From Methanosarcinaceae archaeon (lineage in GTDB: Archaea > Halobacteriota > Methanosarcinia > Methanosarcinales > Methanosarcinaceae), in NCBI GenBank assembly GCA_030609665.1, contig JAUWBW010000077.1, forward strand, positions 1 to 8,104: DNA of 8,104 nucleotides. The letters run 5' to 3'. The position numbers were made by a program, and so were the translations under genes. Positions 4,947 through 8,104 of this stretch are shown here, one piece after another. Positions within the stretch are counted from its first letter, which is position 1. Each line of letters opens with the position of its first letter. Below the pieces are notes generated by a model. The model saw nothing but the letters and a program-made list of their open reading frames with translations. It was not told the DNA's origin and did no database searches.

Positions 4947-7157
4947 ATGGAAAAAAACACACCTTCAGCAGATGAAGATACTTCAATTATTGCTGATCCA
5001 GAGTCTGATGCAGGACTCGATTTAGCAGACGCTGTCGAATCCGAATCGTCTATCCCACCTGAATCCAAAAAAAGCCGAAAGAAAAAAGGTAAAAAATCAA
5101 AAAATGGTGGAAAGGATTCAGTTTCTGTTATCGATGTTTATACCAAAAAAGCCACTGCACTTTTGAGTTTGTTCAAGAAGGTCCCATTTGTTCTCTTAGG
5201 GGACAGGATGAAAGCCAAAAAAAGCAAGTATGCCAATCTGCAGCTTAAGCTTAAGCAGGCAAGGATTCCGACATCATATGAGATGTATATCTCAAACGCC
5301 ATTTTTTATTCTATCATAAGTGGAATTATCGGTGCAATACTGGGTCTTTTTACTACCTACATTGTCTTGCTTGTTGTTGGTTTACCTGATAAGCTCACAA
5401 AATTGACGTTTGGACCTTCAACTGCATGGATACTTGATTATAAGGAACTGATTGTAGCTTTTTTCATCATTATAGTTTTGACTGCGTTTTTTGGTGGCAT
5501 CACTTATGCACTCTTTATGATATATCCCGGATTCCAGGCAAGTGAACGCAAAGGAAAGATTGACAGGCAGCTTCCTTATGCTGTTACATTTATGTATGCC
5601 TTGACCAAGGGCGGCATGAATATCATAGATGTGTTCAGGTTGCTTGCACGTTCAGAGGATACGTATGGGGAAGTATCCAAGGAAGTTGATACATTCGTAC
5701 GCGATATGGATTACTTCGGACATGATCTGAGGACTGCACTTGCAAATGTCAGTGAGATGACACCATCTTCAAGGTTCCAGGACCTTATGTATAACCTTCT
5801 GACTGTTATTGACAGTGGGGGTAACATTTCCAGATATTTCCAGGATAAGGCTGACCAGTATCTCCAGCAAACTATTATTGACCAGAAAGGATTTTTGGAA
5901 ACACTGGGATTGCTTGCAGAATCGTACGTGACGGCATTTGTTGCCGGACCATTGTTCATAATCATTATGGGTGTCATGATGGCTGTGATGGGTTCGGGGA
6001 CAACGATGATGGTCTATGCCATCATATATGCAGTTCTTCCGATAGGTTCTGTCATGTTTGTGGTCATGATAAGTATTATCACACCCGGTGAGATGGGTGA
6101 GCCTGCACTTCTGCCGACAAAGGCTGTGTTGGACCATGGGATCCCGGACGTTCCTGCGCATCTTGCACCGGTCTATGATGCGGAAGGTGAAGTGATCGAT
6201 GAGACTGAAAAAAAGGTCGGGGAAAGGACGAATTTCGAAAAATTCATCAAATCCAAAAAATCACTTGCATTTAAGGAGACTATAAAAAGACCACTAAGAC
6301 CAATGCTCAATAATCCGATGATATCATTGGCAGTCACTGTGCCGATAGCACTTCTTTATGTTATTATACCTGTTGCAATGAACATTGATTCATTGCGCGA
6401 TACTGCGGTGATGGTTAATTTCATTGATGATCGTATTGTTGTGGCTCTATACATTACTCTTATTCCTCTGATGCTATTCCATGAAAGAAAGTCACGAAGG
6501 AAAAAAAAGCTTGAAAAGAGCGTTCCTGATTTTTTGAAAAAACTTGCAAGTACCAATGAGACCGGTATGACGCTCAGGGATTCAATACGACTTATGGCAA
6601 AGTCTGAGTCCGAAGCGCTTAGTAAGGAGATTAAAAAGATATGGAAAGATATCGTATGGGGACTTGAGATCAATGATGCTCTTGTCAGGTTTGCGAACAG
6701 ATTAAGGACATCGGTTGTTGCACGTTCCCTGACTCTTATAACCAAGGCGAACGAGTCAAGTGGTGACATAGGGGAAGTTCTCATGGTCGCTGCGAGGGAT
6801 GCCGCATCTGAACAGGAAATGAAAGGTGAACGGTCGATGAGCATGATGATATACATTGTCATTATCTACATATCGTTCCTTGTTTTTGTGGGTGTTATAT
6901 TTGTCATATCCACGACATTCCTTGCTGAGATGGCTGCAGCAGGAGAACGAATGGCAGCCACAGGTGCGCAGGGTGGTTTCCTTGGAAGTTTTGATCTTGA
7001 AGCATATACGCAGCTCTTTAAGCATGCAGCTATCATTCAGGGAGTAAGTTCAGGGCTTATGGCAGGTGCAATGGGTGAAGGCAGTGTGATGGCAGGACTT
7101 AAGCATTCGATCATAATGATGACAATAGGTTATGTCATATTCACGATGTTTATATGA
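4947..7157 (+). CDS. two-domain GspF/TadC-type membrane platform protein of the pilus machine
   Basis: This polytopic inner-membrane core protein anchors the motor ATPase and pilin assembly. ATG 4947 is preferred because GGTGA (4938-4942) is four bases upstream; ATG 4932 and GTG 4944 are in-frame alternatives. The protein has 736 residues. Residues 1-~90 are a charged tail with an acidic start and a strongly basic patch (KKSRKKKGKKSKNGGK, about 38-53). Hydrophobic segments lie near 120-147, 168-195, 330-350, 355-380, 460-480, 497-512, 633-657, 694-712 and 718-736. Two cytoplasmic GspF-type helical domains are visible, about 207-330 (RQLPYAVTFMYALTKGG...IDSGGNISRYF) and about 525-625 (VPDFLKKLASTNETGMTLRDS...ANESSGDIGEVL). 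Duplicated GspF domains are usual in archaeal homologues. It follows the ATPase at 23 bases and is surely in the same operon. No pilin or prepilin peptidase lies nearby. Confidence 0.92.
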   Translation: MEKNTPSADEDTSIIADPESDAGLDLADAVESESSIPPESKKSRKKKGKKSKNGGKDSVSVIDVYTKKATALLSLFKKVPFVLLGDRMKAKKSKYANLQLKLKQARIPTSYEMYISNAIFYSIISGIIGAILGLFTTYIVLLVVGLPDKLTKLTFGPSTAWILDYKELIVAFFIIIVLTAFFGGITYALFMIYPGFQASERKGKIDRQLPYAVTFMYALTKGGMNIIDVFRLLARSEDTYGEVSKEVDTFVRDMDYFGHDLRTALANVSEMTPSSRFQDLMYNLLTVIDSGGNISRYFQDKADQYLQQTIIDQKGFLETLGLLAESYVTAFVAGPLFIIIMGVMMAVMGSGTTMMVYAIIYAVLPIGSVMFVVMISIITPGEMGEPALLPTKAVLDHGIPDVPAHLAPVYDAEGEVIDETEKKVGERTNFEKFIKSKKSLAFKETIKRPLRPMLNNPMISLAVTVPIALLYVIIPVAMNIDSLRDTAVMVNFIDDRIVVALYITLIPLMLFHERKSRRKKKLEKSVPDFLKKLASTNETGMTLRDSIRLMAKSESEALSKEIKKIWKDIVWGLEINDALVRFANRLRTSVVARSLTLITKANESSGDIGEVLMVAARDAASEQEMKGERSMSMMIYIVIIYISFLVFVGVIFVISTTFLAEMAAAGERMAATGAQGGFLGSFDLEAYTQLFKHAAIIQGVSSGLMAGAMGEGSVMAGLKHSIIMMTIGYVIFTMFI

Positions 7158-7195
7158 TACATACTCGTGCTCATGTTTTCTATTTTGAGGTTATG

Positions 7196-7846
7196 ATGAA
7201 AATTGCAGGAATTGATGAGGCAGGTAAAGGTCCTGTGATAGGTCCAATGTGCATTGCAGGTGTTGTGGCTGATGAGGCAGGGATCAATGCACTGAAGAAT
7301 CTTGGTGTTAAGGACTCGAAGAAAATCGCACCTAAAAAAAGGAAACAATTGGCAGGGCAGATCAAGAAGTACATTGATGATTTCTACATATTTGAGATCA
7401 GTCCACAACAGATCGATGAACTGCGCAAGATCATGACCATGAATGTTATCACGGTCACAGGTTTTTCCCGTGTGCTGGAGAATCTGCATCCAGACAAGGT
7501 TTTTTTGGATGCGGCAGATGTAAATGCTGATCGGTTTGGAAGGCATGTGAAAGATGCCTATTCTCGAAAATATCCTGAGGCTGCAAAACAACTAACGGTA
7601 ATCTCTGAGCACAAGGCGGATGATGCGTATCCGGTGGTGGCTGCGGCATCCATTCTGGCAAAGGTTAGGCGTGATGAGTTGGTTGATGATATGAGGACGG
7701 AGATTGGGATTGATTTTGGGAGCGGGTATCCGTCCGATCCAAAAACAAAACAGTTTCTTATGGATTGGGCAAAGGAACATGGTTCGCTTCCCGATATTGT
7801 CAGGCATTCATGGAAAACCGCAGAAAACGTCATGAATTCATTATGA
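7196..7846 (+). CDS. rnhB: ribonuclease HII
   Basis: This enzyme cuts the RNA strand of RNA-DNA hybrids and initiates removal of single ribonucleotides from DNA, using two metal ions. With 216 residues it has the normal archaeal length. The start is GIDEAGKGPVIGP with catalytic D7 and E8. The other acidic residues are D105 (FLDAADVN) and D142 (SEHKADDAYPVVAAASILAKV). Y178 in GSGYPSDP is the conserved tyrosine thought to sense the 2'-OH. All four catalytic carboxylates are intact. GAGGT (7187-7191) is four bases before ATG 7196. ATG 7193 is possible. ATG 7154, which overlaps the previous stop, would add 14 residues (MIHTRAHVFYFEVM) not expected in the family and lacks a ribosome-binding site. 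The gene begins 38 bases after the membrane-protein gene with no promoter visible between, so it is likely read through from the pilus-motor operon. Confidence 0.96.
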   Translation: MKIAGIDEAGKGPVIGPMCIAGVVADEAGINALKNLGVKDSKKIAPKKRKQLAGQIKKYIDDFYIFEISPQQIDELRKIMTMNVITVTGFSRVLENLHPDKVFLDAADVNADRFGRHVKDAYSRKYPEAAKQLTVISEHKADDAYPVVAAASILAKVRRDELVDDMRTEIGIDFGSGYPSDPKTKQFLMDWAKEHGSLPDIVRHSWKTAENVMNSL

Positions 7847-7862
7847 TGGATTCTATACGTAT

Positions 7863-7877
7863 GAGACTGTCTGAAAA
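7863..7877. mobile_element. possible insertion-sequence terminal repeat
   Basis: GAGACTGTCTGAAAA closely resembles the ends of several bacterial and archaeal insertion sequences, which often read TTTTCAGACAGTCTC on the other strand. It begins 16 bases after the rnhB stop and abuts the palindrome ATACGTAT (7855-7862). No matching opposite end and no transposase are in the window. It could be the left end of an element extending to the right, a decayed remnant, or chance. Confidence 0.3.
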
Positions 7878-8038
7878 GTTGAAAACTCCTTCTAATTTTT
7901 CACAACGTCTGCACTAAATTCTATAATATCCGATACATATAGCAGTACTTATATACGTTTCTGATTCATATTACATAAAATATATAATTCCAGTGTGATA
8001 TAGTATTTTCAATACAAAACTCCAGACAAACCACTTTT

Positions 8039-8088
8039 GTTAACGGCCCAAACATCTACGAGAAAACGCTCACTTCGTTCGCGTTAAC
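8039..8088. repeat. 7-base inverted repeat GTTAACG/CGTTAAC
   Basis: GTTAACG (8039-8045) and CGTTAAC (8082-8088) are perfect inverted copies separated by 36 bases. Inside them, AACGC (8065-8069) and GCGTT (8081-8085) give an alternative stem. This G+C-richer block stands out from the A+T-rich DNA on its left. It could be a structured transcript end of a gene on the - strand, or part of a mobile element. No function is shown. Confidence 0.35.
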
Positions 8089-8104
8089 TCGCACTATATA
8101 ATTC

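Larger units (their letters stand above)
7847..8104. other. non-coding A+T-rich region at the right edge
   Basis: No convincing gene is seen. The region holds an insertion-sequence-end-like motif at 7863-7877, a T-rich stretch (TCTAATTTTT, 7891-7900) that could terminate the rnhB transcript, several TATA-like stretches, a small hairpin (GTATT-TTC-AATAC, 8003-8015), and a longer inverted repeat at 8039-8088. On the - strand a frame is open from the right edge to a TAG at 8056-8058 (15 codons, ending ...VRVNANEVSVFS). That could be the tail of a gene lying outside the window, but it is too short to call. Confidence 0.5.

Noticed and set aside
6356..6862. 168-codon - strand frame within the membrane-protein gene, and other long antisense frames
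   Set aside because: They are mirror frames of strongly supported + strand genes, with no ribosome-binding sites or recognisable domains.
7154..7195. rnhB starting at ATG 7154, overlapping the previous stop
   Set aside because: There is no ribosome-binding site, and the added residues precede the conserved MKIAGIDEAGKG start of the family.
7843..7874. Box C/D small RNA (ATGATGG ... CTGA)
   Set aside because: The C-like and D-like boxes are too close and no internal D'/C' pair is visible.
7846..7917. 23-codon open frame overlapping the rnhB stop
   Set aside because: It is very short, has no recognisable features, and covers the insertion-sequence-end-like motif; it is most likely chance.

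Overview
The window looks like chromosome from a methanogenic archaeon, most likely of the Methanosarcinales. The grounds are a CooC-type nickel ATPase, an archaeal-type pilus/archaellum motor ATPase with its polytopic membrane partner, an archaeal-type RNase HII, A+T-rich spacers with TTTATATA-like box A elements, and ribosome-binding sites of the GGTGA/GAGGT type. The assignment is inferred from gene content; no rRNA or methanogenesis gene is present to confirm it. All six recognisable genes lie on the + strand. I see no tRNA, rRNA, CRISPR array or intact mobile element.

Layout: (1) bases 1-572 hold the 3' part of an unrecognised, probably extracytoplasmic, beta-rich protein. (2) Bases 573-760 are a spacer with a degenerate 9-10-base periodic repeat and two consecutive pairs of 12-base tandem repeats. 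(3) Bases 761-1531 encode a CooC-family ATPase that has no ordinary start codon and probably starts at ATA. (4) Bases 1532-1720 hold an A+T-rich hairpin, an exact 22-base tandem duplication carrying TATA-like boxes, and a 9-base-arm palindrome at the expected transcription start. (5) Bases 1721-2224 encode a small cysteine-containing protein resembling the V4R-like ligand/metal-binding families. (6) Bases 2225-2526 are a 300-base spacer with a hairpin and a good box A. (7) Bases 2527-4923 and 4947-7157 encode a secretion/pilus motor ATPase with a ~295-residue acidic disordered N-terminus and a two-domain GspF/TadC-type membrane protein. (8) Bases 7196-7846 encode RNase HII. (9) Bases 7847-8104 are non-coding, A+T-rich, and contain a sequence like an insertion-sequence end plus inverted repeats.

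How the genes work together: the ATPase and the membrane protein form an evident motor/platform pair for a type IV pilus-like machine. Their pilin and prepilin-peptidase genes are absent from the window, so the module is either orphan or served in trans. rnhB follows closely and may be co-transcribed. The CooC-like gene and the V4R-like gene each appear to be separately controlled, and the repeats before both look like regulatory sites. No wholly new system can be demonstrated. The most unusual items are the ATA-start cooC, the duplicated promoter/palindrome at 1596-1675, and the long charged tails on both pilus-motor proteins.
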